DNA of 64,000 nucleotides from positions 2,544,074-2,608,073 of the forward strand of contig NW_020313168.1 in assembly GCF_003265705.1 (NCBI RefSeq). Direction: 5' to 3'. The DNA is from Callorhinus ursinus. Taxonomy: Eukaryota; Chordata; Mammalia; Carnivora; Otariidae. Positions within the stretch are counted from its first letter, which is position 1. The number at the start of each line of letters is the position of its first letter. Under the pieces are notes generated by a model. The model was given only the letters and a program-made list of their open reading frames with translations, was not told the DNA's origin and did no database searches. Of this stretch, positions 24,037 to 34,200 are shown in pieces. A program made the position numbers and the translations under genes.

Positions 24037-24370
24037 CAAACCAAACCCTTGAATAATGTGGTGGTTAGAGGTGCCAACCCCCCGCACGCTCAAAAATCCA
24101 CATATAACTTTTGACTCTCCAAAAACTTAACTACTAATAGCCTACTGCTGATCGGAAGCCTTACCAATATCATAAAAGATCAATTAACACATATTATATA
24201 TATATATTATATATTGTACTGTTACAATAAAATAAGCTAGAGAAAATAAAATGTTATTAAGAAAATCATAAGGAAGAGAAAACATACGTACAGTACTGGA
24301 CTGAATTTATGAGAAAAAAATCCGCTTGAAGTGGACCCATGCAGTTCAAACCTGTGTTGCTCAAGGGTCA
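24037..24370. mobile_element. Tigger-type (TcMar) DNA transposon remnant
   Basis: Ends cccttgaataatgtggtggt and (right end, reverse) acccttgagcaacacagg form imperfect terminal inverted repeats. The internal text (acttttgactctccaaaaac, ttaactactaatagcctact, aataaaataagctagagaaa) is the familiar non-autonomous Tigger sequence. No transposase frame. Confidence 0.75.
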
Positions 24371-24481
24371 GGGGCAGCTTGCCTCCCGGCAGACTCCTGA
24401 GGGGGAAATTATTTGCATTAATTTATTGATTGACCAATTAATTCAAGACACTATGCTCGGGACCTACCACTGGGGTTCCAC
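24371..24481 (-). repeat. Inverted duplication, left arm block B
   Basis: Reverse complement of 25767-25901. An 88-base core has 2 differences. The left copy lacks about 22 bp present at 25856-25877 on the right. It abuts the Tigger element. Confidence 0.85.
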
Positions 24482-25190
24482 GGGTTCAAACTAGAGCCAA
24501 GTTGATGGAAGCCTTGGGTCTCCTTGGCGTAGTGCCTGTGTAGACATGACTGTATGGCCACCTCGGTCACCTAGCGTGACATCTGTTTCCCCATCAAGAC
24601 CCGTTGCCATGAGGGAACGACTGTATCTTGGTGGCTTCTGCATCACCAGCTCCAGGCGTGGTCCTGGCAGAGAACACATGGTCATTTAATCCTCGAGCCT
24701 GGGATGAACGTGCAAAATGTCTGTGAACTTTGAAGCGGTGGAAAAAGAACAGTAAAGAAATAAGATCTGGGGGAAATTGAAATCAGCACAGTTTTTATTT
24801 TTTATCTGTTTACACGTGGAGAACAGTTTGGTTTTAAGAATATTCAAATGTGCCGTGTGTAATTTGGGTTGTTCATAAAATTATTATGTGTGGTGCATTA
24901 AAATGAAACGGATGGTTTATTTAGGCAATCTCTCCCGAAATACTACAAGTTAAAAATGTGTCATAGATAGAGCCAGAAAGACGCTAAACTCCAAGGAATG
25001 TAGCATCTCTTAGTTTTGGTTGTTTTCTGAGGATATCACCAAAATGCAGAAACAGAAACAAAAAAGAGCAAAACGAGCATGGTCACAGCTGAACACAGGG
25101 AGTTCTTCGTCACCTGGTAACCCGGGCCACGTCAGGTGGTTGGAGATTAAACCGGGCCTCGAGTTCTCCGCAGCAGCAGCAGCTCCTACG
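24482..25190. other. Spacer of the inverted duplication (first half)
   Basis: Non-repetitive intronic sequence with an AT-rich part (24740-25020). No gene or recognisable repeat. Confidence 0.6.
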
Positions 25191-25585
25191 GAGGAGGGCG
25201 GTGTGCGGGTCCCCACTCCCTGAGTCAGGCCCGCCCACCAGTTGCTTTGGCCAATGGGATGTGGCGTGAGTGACGTAGGCGAGTCCAGACCCGGCAGCAG
25301 GTGCCTCCTGGCTTGCTCCCATGTAAGGAAGCCCAGGCACAGGAGGCAAGGCACCACGAGGGGAGAGAAACCCGGCCGACGGTGGCAGCACAGCCCCCAG
25401 ACCTTGTGGACCGAGGCCATTTCAGCACCCCCACCCCCACCCCGCCCCTGCTCCAGCTGCGTGAGCGCCCAGCAGAGCCCCTGACTCAGCCCCGCCCAGC
25501 CAGAACTGCGAGCAAGTAAGAGGGCTTGTTTTTAAGTTGCTAAGTTTTGAAATCATTTGTTACTCGGCAACAGATAACTGGTGTA
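25190..25585 (+). mobile_element. MaLR/MLT1-type LTR remnant
   Basis: ttgctttggccaatgggatg near the 5' side and gtttttaagttgctaagttt, ttgttactcggcaacagata, actggtgtata at the 3' end are typical of MLT1 LTRs. GC-rich middle. No internal viral genes nearby. Confidence 0.6.
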
Positions 25586-25766
25586 TATATAGGAAGGGTC
25601 TCTTTTCAGAGAAAGCTTGACCTCCAAAACTGTTGTGGTTCTCAAGGTCAAAGAGGCATCGGGGCCAGATGTTAACATTTTTAAATTTTAAGATATCCAA
25701 ACTTCTAAATTTGCCCTTGTTTTTCTTCATCCTGAGCCTTTTGAGTCGGCTGAAACAGTAAGTCGA

Positions 25767-25901
25767 TGGAACCCCAGTGGTAGGTCCCGAGCATAGTGTC
25801 TTGAATTAATTGGTCAATCAATGAATTAATGCAAATAATTTCCCCCTCAAGAGTCGTGAAAGGGTATAAGCAGCCTCTGCCTGGAGGCAAGCTGTGCCTG
25901 G
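25767..25901 (+). repeat. Inverted duplication, right arm block B
   Basis: Partner of 24371-24481: ggaaccccagtggtaggtcc ... aatgcaaataatttccccct ... ggaggcaagctg. No repeat family is recognised in it, so the match reflects duplication of unique sequence. Confidence 0.85.
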
Positions 25902-27052
25902 AAGGTGTGTAGTGGACCCTCTCTCTGGGGCCCTTTCCTGGTTTGAAATTGGCTCCTTCCCCTCCAGGGAGGCTGTGCTCCCGGCCGCAGCAGTGGAGAG
26001 GGGAGTCTTGGGGAGTCTTCCACCCACGACTGTGCCAGAGTGAGTCTCCGTCCTGGCTCTGTTTTCTGGAAAGCTTGGCCCGCCACATGGGGTGAGCGGG
26101 CCGCAGCAGTGTGTTGGCAAGGGCGTGCAGGTTTTGGAGGGTGGTGCTGTGTGCATGTGGTGGTGGGGAGGCTGGAGGAGGGGGCTGGAAATAATGCCAT
26201 CCTTTGGGGGCTCCCCCTCCAGCCAGGTTTGGAGGCGAGCCCAGGATGGGCCGGCCGGCCTGGGAAGCATGCAGAGCCCATGATCTCCCAGCCGCTGGGG
26301 CCTCATTGTTCAATAAGGAGATTATGAGATGCTGCACAAGTGGCCTGGTGGGGGGCTGTCTTCAGGCCTGCCACGGGCCTTGTTTTGCACACAATGACTG
26401 TGTAGTGCAGCCCGGTCAGGGTCCACTCTGGAAGGCGGCGACTGCCTCAGCCTTTTTGGGTCCAAGTTTGCTGCATGGCCACAGTGGATCGGCTCATCTA
26501 CCTCCCTTCCCATCCGCTACCTGTCTGTCCTGTTGGAAGGCCCAGGGGCCCCCACGGAAATGGCAGGACCAGGCTCAGCCCACTTCCTGACACAGGGAGG
26601 GAAGAAAAAGCATCCTACACACCAGGACCGTTATTGTTCTAGAAGCAGCAAAGGTTTAAAAAACCAGTCTTTCTCTTTGAGGAAGCTCCAAGTTATGAGG
26701 GACTGTGCTCAAACCACCCAGAGTGGCTTTGTGGAGAGACCTGGTGCCTATTGGAGGAAGAGGTGCCTTGGGATTAATCGCCTCCGACACTTTTATGCTC
26801 TGGGCTAGAACAGAGAGACATGATAAAGCAATCACTGTGGAATCTCGGTAGGATGCTGGGGTTGGGGCCTGGAACTGATGCATGCTTTACTCTGGTTACG
26901 TTTTAGTGGGCATTTGCTAGATATTGCTGGTAAATCTCAAGAGATGGCATTTAACCTATGGTACGGCTGAACCCATGTAAGAAAATATTTTGCAACTAGG
27001 GTTTTGAACAAATTTGTAAACTAAAAAAAAAAAACAAAAAAAAAACAGAATA

Positions 27053-27247
27053 GGGCCCCTGGGTGGCTCAGTCGGTTAAGCGTCTGCTTTTGGCTCAGGT
27101 CATGATCCCAGGGTCCTGGGATGGAGTCCTGCGTGGGGCTCCCTACTTGGTGGGGAATCTGCTTCTCTCTCTGCCTCTCCCCCTGCTTGTGCTCGCACAC
27201 ACTCTCTCTCAAATAATTAATTAAATCTTAAAAAAATAAATTAATTT
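27053..27247 (+). mobile_element. Can-SINE next to TBC1D16 exon a
   Basis: Head gggcccctgggtggctcagt, tail aattaattaaatcttaaaaa. Flanked by A-rich aaaaaaacagaata on both sides (ending 27052; from 27248), a probable target duplication. Part of the duplicated block A. Confidence 0.93.
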
Positions 27248-27408
27248 AAAAAAACAGAATAAGTGGGGTTGTGTTGCTGAACTTGGAACTTAGAGGCAAT
27301 AAAATATGCTGGTGAGGACCTGGGCCACAGAGCTTGTGTTCAAATCCCAGCTGCACCACCTGCTACCTGTGTGACCTTGGGCAAGCCACTTAGCCTCTCT
27401 GGGCCTCA
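27053..27408 (+). repeat. Inverted duplication, right arm block A
   Basis: Partner of 23277-23624. It begins at a Can-SINE head and runs through 40 bp of flank into a MIR. The 103 bases from 27286 to 27388 match except for one substitution. The MIR continues past the duplicated part to about 27560, so this copy looks like the source. Confidence 0.88.
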
Positions 27409-27560
27409 GTTCCTCCTCTGTACAGGAGGGGTAATGACACGACTCATTTCAAAGGATTATTGTGAGGATATATGTAATAAATGCACATGAGGAGTGGTTA
27501 ATACAGGGCCAGGCTCAGACTGTTTAATAAATGTTCATTATGCGTATTATGAGTATCAAT
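27286..27560 (+). mobile_element. Nearly full-length MIR
   Basis: MIR core tgtgaccttgggcaagccac and ctctctgggcctcagttcct, followed by the gaggatatatgtaataaatg and ttaataaatgttcattatgc 3' part. Its first ~120 bp were copied in inverted orientation to 23277-23395. Confidence 0.88.
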
Positions 27561-28068
27561 AACCCCCATGTTTTCTAACTGAACCATAAACGGAACCAGG
27601 GTTTTTTCAGGAAAATAGTGAACTTAACGGGACTTAAATGGAAGCCCCATGCTGTCTAAAGTGGTCACGAAACAGCTTCCCGTAGAGAGCTCTGAGGACC
27701 AGGGTGCCCAGCGCCCAGTGCTCTGCCGCTGTTGATCCCGCACAAGACCCCGGCATTATCCTCACTTTGCACCTGGGGACACAAGGCTCAAAGGGGCTGG
27801 GTGACCTGTCAGGGTGAGCTCATCTGTCATTAGGGCAGCTTACTGCCTTGGTTGACATGGGATGCACTTTCACCGTAACCATGCGTCCCCTTCCACACGA
27901 AAATGGGACTCATTCATTCATTCATTCACGGTGTCTGTGGAGAGCCCGTCACCTGCGTGGCGCCTCCAGTCCTGTCTGTGTGTGTTCGTGCCTGGGCCCA
28001 TGTTGAAATGTCTCCCCCACACCCTCCCTGCCCCGCCCCCGTGGCCATGACACGACCTCCCCCACCAG
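27561..28068 (+). other. Intron sequence before exon a
   Basis: No repeat except (ATTC)4 at about 27912-27927. C/T-rich approach to the acceptor. Confidence 0.6.
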
Positions 28069-28230
28069 CTCCCCGTCCAGTGCCGATGCCCACCTGCGGT
28101 TCCCGGACGGCACCGGCCTCCTGCAGACCCCGCGCTGGGACGAGCCGCAGAGGGCCTGTGCCCTGGAGCAGATCTGCGGCGTGTTCCGTGTGGACCTGGG
28201 GCAGATGCGCTCCCTCCGCCTCTTCTTCAG
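28069..28230 (+). CDS. TBC1D16: TBC1D16 exon a (first coding exon in window)
   Basis: Acceptor cccaccag, donor CAG|gtgaga. It starts with one base completing a split codon, then reads SPSSADAHLRFPDG... and ends in LRLFF plus two bases of a Ser codon. It matches human TBC1D16 from about residue 261, the end of the acidic/serine-rich N-terminal region, and enters the conserved CGVFRVDLG segment that precedes the TBC domain. A second CAG inside the exon (28078-28080) could serve as an alternative acceptor, but the SPSS residues before it resemble the human protein, so the upstream acceptor is preferred. Confidence 0.88.
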
Positions 28231-31200
28231 GTGAGAGCCTCTCTGGGCAGCTTCCTGGAAGGTGGCTAGTGGTGCAGGGGTCCCGGCGGGCGGGGCTTTG
28301 GGTCCAGGGACAATGCTGGCCTTCCCAAATGTTTGCTTCCCGACATCACTAAGCTGGAGAGCAATGGTCCCCCACGATGGCTGCTCCCAGGAACTGGGTC
28401 GGGGCAGCTACCAGCCTCCTCCACCTGACCTCAGGGTGACAGTGGCCTGCTGTGGCTTGAAACTCTGGCTTGGAGAACAGCCAGATGGGGGCCGCACAGA
28501 AAGCAGCTACAGGCTTCTCCCAGTTACCCACGGAGAGGCTTTGCAGCTCGGCCTGTGTGTGCAGGACGGGGCCCTGGCTTTCCGGAGGGAGGCTCTCCTT
28601 TCTCATGGTGGGCGGACTAATAGTGTCCTGTCTCGTGGCCACATCAAATCTCTCCTGAAAAGCACAGCGGCCCAGCCACAGAATAGCCCCAACTGAAGAC
28701 CTGTGCTCGAAGCAGGTGTGTCCCCAGAGGGTCCCAGACCCGGAGCCACATTCTGGCTGTTTACGGAAGGGCAGGCAAGGTTGGGCTGATGGCCCTGTTG
28801 GATGTGCAGTGAGTTTCCCTGGACGATTCTCCCTGAGTGAGAGGAGGAGTCCATCCCAGACCAATGGAGGAGGCTCTCTCAGGGCCCGCCCCACCTGGGT
28901 TCAAAATCTGATTCCACCCAACGCCAGCCACCCCTGGATCTCCCGGACAGGAAGGAGCATACGGGGGAGGGTACGCAGGGCCGCAAGGGCAGTCCTCCTT
29001 TCCGGAGTCCCCAGGAGAGGGCTCTTTTCCTTCTGCAGCCAAGCGGGTGGTGGGTTCCTTGCAGGTGTAGTGCTGTCCCCCTGCAGCCAGCAGCCGAACT
29101 CCAGGGGCCTTCTTGTTTCCTGCCTCTGAGGTCAGTGATAGGGGTCTCTGATTATACTTGGAAATCAAAGCCGGGGTTTCCATCTTCATTGCCCTGTTCC
29201 CTTCCCCTGCCGCGGCCGCCCAGTGATGAGGCCTGCACCAGCGGCCAGATGGTCCTCGCCAGCCGCGAGAGCCAGTTCAAGGTTTTCCATTTCCACCACG
29301 GCGGCCTGGACAAGCTGTCCGACGTGTTTCAGCGCTGGAAATACTGCGTGGAGACTCACCTCAAGGACCAGGTAGCCCAGGGGGGCGGAAGGGCGGTGCC
29401 GCGGGGGGGCGGGTAGGTGTCGTGAGGCCCGCCCCCCGCGGGGGAGTCCAGGGCTCCCCCCCCCCACCCCGCACAAAGGCCTCACAGGGTGTGACCTCGG
29501 GGGCCCCTGGCAGTCCGTGGTCGCTGTGGGGCCGGCAGAGTGGCAACTTCGGATCTGAAGCAGGCCCAGGTCTTGTAAAGTCAGTGCTTTGCACTTGAAA
29601 AATCATGTTTTGACAAGGCTTCCTGCCATATTTTGCTCAATCTACATACAAATGTAATAAGAGCTCTTTAATTATCTGTTCAAGATACTGTATGTGCTTA
29701 TTAGAAAGGGGCTGACTTTAAGATCCCCTTCCTTCCCACAGAGCCTCCTGCTGGCTCTCCTTATTACAGTAGTATGGCTTGCTTTTCCCCCTACATCGAG
29801 CAACCTTTGATTTTTGAATTAAATGTCAGCTGCAGTTTTGCCCTGGATTCGTGACTGCCCGTGGAGACAACCTGACAGGCGGGCTCCCTGCTCGGGGAAC
29901 AGCGGTCTCTTTGTTTGTGGCCAATCACATGTAATTTATTGTAGGCCCTCCCGGCAGAGGGAAGTTGGGCCATTCGAGGCATTAATTCCGTTTTTTGCGG
30001 CCGGCTGGGGGTCGTGGAGGGAAGGGGGGGGCTGGCGGGGGGGGGCGCCGTGGTCCATCGGTTGGTCGGTCAGTGGGAGTGGGCCGGGGGAGCCCAGCGA
30101 CCCGGGAAACCGATGTTAAGATGAAGGTATTTTCATTTTAATTGCATCTAATTACACTTGCCATTTAGGGGTCTGTATGCGGGGAGAGCGGGTCCCCCTC
30201 CTTTCGGGGTGTGGTGGGGAGAGAGGGGGGCTTTTCTGTCCTGGGGAGAGCGGGCCGGCTTCGGGGGCCCGCCCGCCAGGTGCTTATCTCCTGGAGTTTC
30301 CGGACTCCGTCCGGGCCAGCAGGTCACTGACGAAAAGACGTGCATGCAGTTCTCCATCCGACGCCCCAAACTGCCCTCCTCCGAGACGCACCCTGAGGAG
30401 AGCATGTACAAGAGGCTGGACGTGGCGGCCTGGCTGCGCCACCTGAACGAGCTGGGCCAGGTAGAGGAGGGGTACAAACTGCGCAAGGTAAGCCGGGGGC
30501 ACCCAGGGCCGCCTCCTGGGAGGCTGCCCCCTTGTGTGAACACGCCCGCCCGATAAAGCAATCAAAGGCTCGGCGTTGAAAAGGAAACCTCGGGAGCGGG
30601 CTTGGGGGACCCGGAGTCAGGCTGCATAGAACAGCTCGCAGTGAAATGCAGCGCTTCCAAAACCGGGATTAGGCCATGACGTGAGAACGACACGTTAATC
30701 TGAGCGCCACACCAGGGTGGGCATTGACATTGAAATGAGCCTGGCTGTGTGCTGTATGGGAATGGAGGGCCGCCACTTTCCCTCCAAACATGTGCAAATC
30801 ACAGCGACCTGAATCAAGGCATCAGCTGTCACCGAGGCGCAGCAAAGCCCCCAAAACACAAATCTCCGGGGGCTGGGGGTGCTTTGAGCCGCCCTGTGTT
30901 GGCCCCTCCCCAACTCTGGCCGCTTCCTGCAGGCCATTTTCTTCGGCGGCATTGATGTGTCAATCCGGGGGGAGGTCTGGCCCTTCCTGCTGCGGTATTA
31001 CAGCCATGAGTCCACGTCGCAGGAGAGGGAGGCACTGCGGGCGCGGAAGCGCCGGGAATACGCCGAGATCCAGCAGAAGAGGTAAGGGCCGCCCGCCCCG
31101 GCCTGGCCCCCGGCGGGAGTCAGCCGACCCGGCGATTGGTGGCACAACCCCGCACTGATAATATGTTCCGTGACCCAGACTTTCTTTGGAAAATGGGTCC

Positions 31201-34200
31201 CAGGCACGGAGTGATAGGCTTGGATAAGAGTCGGCGTTATCCCCGGCGCTCGGCCTGGGGCTGCGGTGCTCCTTGCTCCTCAGCGCCGTGTCAGGGTTTG
31301 AGAGCTTGTTCTCACAGACTGAGCTAGGCACCGACGCCCAGCCGGGAACACTGGGCAGGAGCCGACGGCTGAGGTCTCTCTTGGCCCGGCTGAGCCCAGG
31401 CCAAGGCCCGCTCTGCTCCCCGACACTGGATAACCAGCCCCCCCAAGTTAGTGGGGAACCGGAGGGTTTGCCGCTGGCAGCAGCCCAGCCCCCATCAGGA
31501 GCAGGGGTGGGGAGGGACGGGCCCTGCCTGGAGCATGTGTGTGCGTGTGCGTGCATGCATGTGTGTGCACACGCGTGCTGCTCGCGGAGCCCCCGGCCGG
31601 CGCTCCTCTCTGTGCCAGGCTCTCCATGACCCCTGAAGAGCACAGAGCGTTCTGGCGCAACGTGCAGTTCACCGTGGACAAGGATGTGGTTCGGACGGAT
31701 CGGAGCAACCAGTTCTTCCGAGGTGAAGACAATCCGAATGTGGAGAGCATGAGGTACCTGCCCTCCCCAGCCAGCGAGGTTCTCCCGGAGGGGAGGAGAG
31801 CCCTCCCCCCCCACCATTCCACTTCCTCACCTGCCACTCTGGGTCACCTTACCCCTCGGACTCCGCCGGCCTTCTGGGAAGAAAAGGAACAGTAGCAGGG
31901 GTGGGGTCTGTCTTCCAGGTCCAAAAGCAGAGGCTCATTAGCTACTTTAGGCAACATCAGTCCACGTCTTGTGGCTGGTCCCTCCCCAGGGTGCCAGCAA
32001 AGCCTCCCATCCCCTGGGCCTCCACCAAGCCTGGCTTGCTTGGCTCCCACCAGCCCTGGATGAGCCTCCCTCTGAGCCTCCCAACAAGTGGTCCTCCGGC
32101 CGATGAAACCACACAGAGCCCGAGACTTGCATCTCTGACATTCTGCCACCTGGCAAATGATGGCACAAAATTCGCAGCCCGTACAAATGTCCCCGCGCAC
32201 CCATCCTTTGTCACAGGTGGGCAGCCACCATTAAGAAAATCAGACCCACATACTCTCTTTCCCCTGCCCTGGAGGTTTGGGCCTGGCCAGGGGCTCCTGT
32301 AGGCCACTCCATTTCCCCAGACCCTGAAGACAGTGCCCAGGGCTACCTTCCTTGCCCTGAGATTGAGGTGAAGGGGGCGCATCCTGGCAGCCTGGCGTCT
32401 CCAGCCTGGGCAACACGCCACCAAGAGCACAGCAGGGGTGGGCTGCTTTGAGGCCCACTCTCACTGACTCCCTGCTCTCTCTGCCCTGCGTCCCCAGGAG
32501 GATCCTGCTGAACTATGCCGTATACAACCCAGCCATCGGCTACTTTCAGGGCATGTCAGACCTTGTGGCACCCATCCTGGCCGAGGTCCTGGACGAATCA
32601 GACACCTTCTGGTGCTTTGTGGGTTTGATGCAGAACACGATATTCGTCAGCTCTCCTCGAGACGAGGACATGGAGAAACAGCTGGTGAGGCTGGGCCGTG
32701 CGGGTTAACAGTGTGCTGGGGGAGAGCACGCCGCCTCCTGCCCTTGCTGCCCAAGGTCTCGGTGGCCACGTGTGGCGTGGCTGCTATGGGTCAACAGGCA
32801 GAAAAAGCCAGGGTGGGCATTGCCAATGGGGCCTGGGGCCTTAGCCGTGGGCCTCTGCTAAGGCCAAGCTCTGTGGGAGGAATGCACGTTATTCCTCAGT
32901 CCCACGACACCTGCTGCCATCCCCACCCCATGCTCCCTGAAGGCTGGGCTGTGGGGGGCGGTCCCTCCCCTGGTGGAGGAGTGAGGAAGGGGAGGCCCGT
33001 CACACCTGGCCCTGTGCTTTACAAGATGGGTCCCCAGGTATATCTGGGCTGCTCCCTGCAAGGTTCCAACATAGGATGCAGGAATAGGAGGGGCTCCTGA
33101 GGCCCTCCTGGGCAGTCGCCACGCCCCATCCCAGGCCCAGGCCTCCCCTGCAGTGCCCAGCCAGCACACCCCCTCCTCATGGCCTCCCCTCACCTGCACA
33201 GACCCAGCAGCTCTGAAGATTGGGGGGGAGGGGGACAGGCAGAGCTGGTAAGGCAGGGCCAGGAGCCTTCAGTCAGCACTCGAGGCAGCTCCTGTGTGTT
33301 CCAAACACCTGCCGAGTGCCGGGTAGAGGGCACTGGGCTGTGGTCTTGGCTCTCCAGTCCCAGAGAGAACCCCAGCTGGGAAGCTGACAGAGACCGGAAG
33401 TAGGCAGGCAGGCGGATCAGGCAGACGCCACAGCACATGGGATGTGCCCAGACTTGGCCGAGCACAGGTTCGGGCAGTGATACTGTGCGGCCTGGACTTT
33501 TGGGACCGGCCATGTCAGGAGCGATGAGGAAGGAGCTGAGCAGAGCTGGGGTCTGACTGTGGATGGGAGCCGAGCACAGCAGGGGGTCTGAGGACCAGGG
33601 AGCCAGGGTCCAGGAGGTGTGGCTTGGAAGGCCAGGGGACGTCCGCATGGGGTAAGGGAGGGGTAGGCCGCAGGCGTGGTCTTGACGCTGTGGTGGGCCG
33701 GTCGCAAGAGATCCTCAGACTCAGCCCCTCCAAGGGCCCCAGCAGCTGTCTCCGGTGGGAATGATGGGTTGCTTGTGTGGGAGGGGACTGTGAGTCACGG
33801 AGCCCTGCCCCAGGTCCCCCCCCCAACACACACCCCCCCCACCCCCAGCTGCCCCCTCTCTGCATTGGCCCTGTGATGTCAGGTTTCCACGGCACCTGGG
33901 GAGGTAATTATGGGGTCTGACGTGTTTGGCTCCTGACGGGCTCATGCAGCACGCGGCCCCGTGACTCATTAGCTGCCAGAGATGGATATTCTCAGGGCTC
34001 TGAAGTCAGCAGCCTGAGCCGGGCGCTGCCAGAAGGAGCCTCGATCTCGTCCCTCACCCATGTCACTGGGTGGTGACCTTACGTGCAGGAAACGAGCACC
34101 CTGAGGTTCAGAAATGCCCCCTCCCTGCTCTAAGTCAGCTCTGGAAGATGATGGGTCTTGGTGATGGGAAGGTGGTTGGACTGGGAGTTCCGTGCATGAT

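Larger units (their letters stand above)
1..28068 (+). other. TBC1D16: Large upstream intron of TBC1D16 (partial)
   Basis: No exon of TBC1D16 or of any other gene is recognisable before the acceptor at 28067-28068. The missing N-terminal 260 residues correspond to earlier exons outside the window. The stretch is filled by interspersed repeats, listed separately, and non-repetitive DNA. I see no gene in the repeat-poor parts: 1-1140, 1626-3880, 4326-7650, 8021-10609, 10958-12490, 13561-14555 and 25902-27020. Confidence 0.8.

Noticed and set aside
30960..31817. 285-codon - strand open frame
   Set aside because: Shadow of exons d and e and the intron between them.
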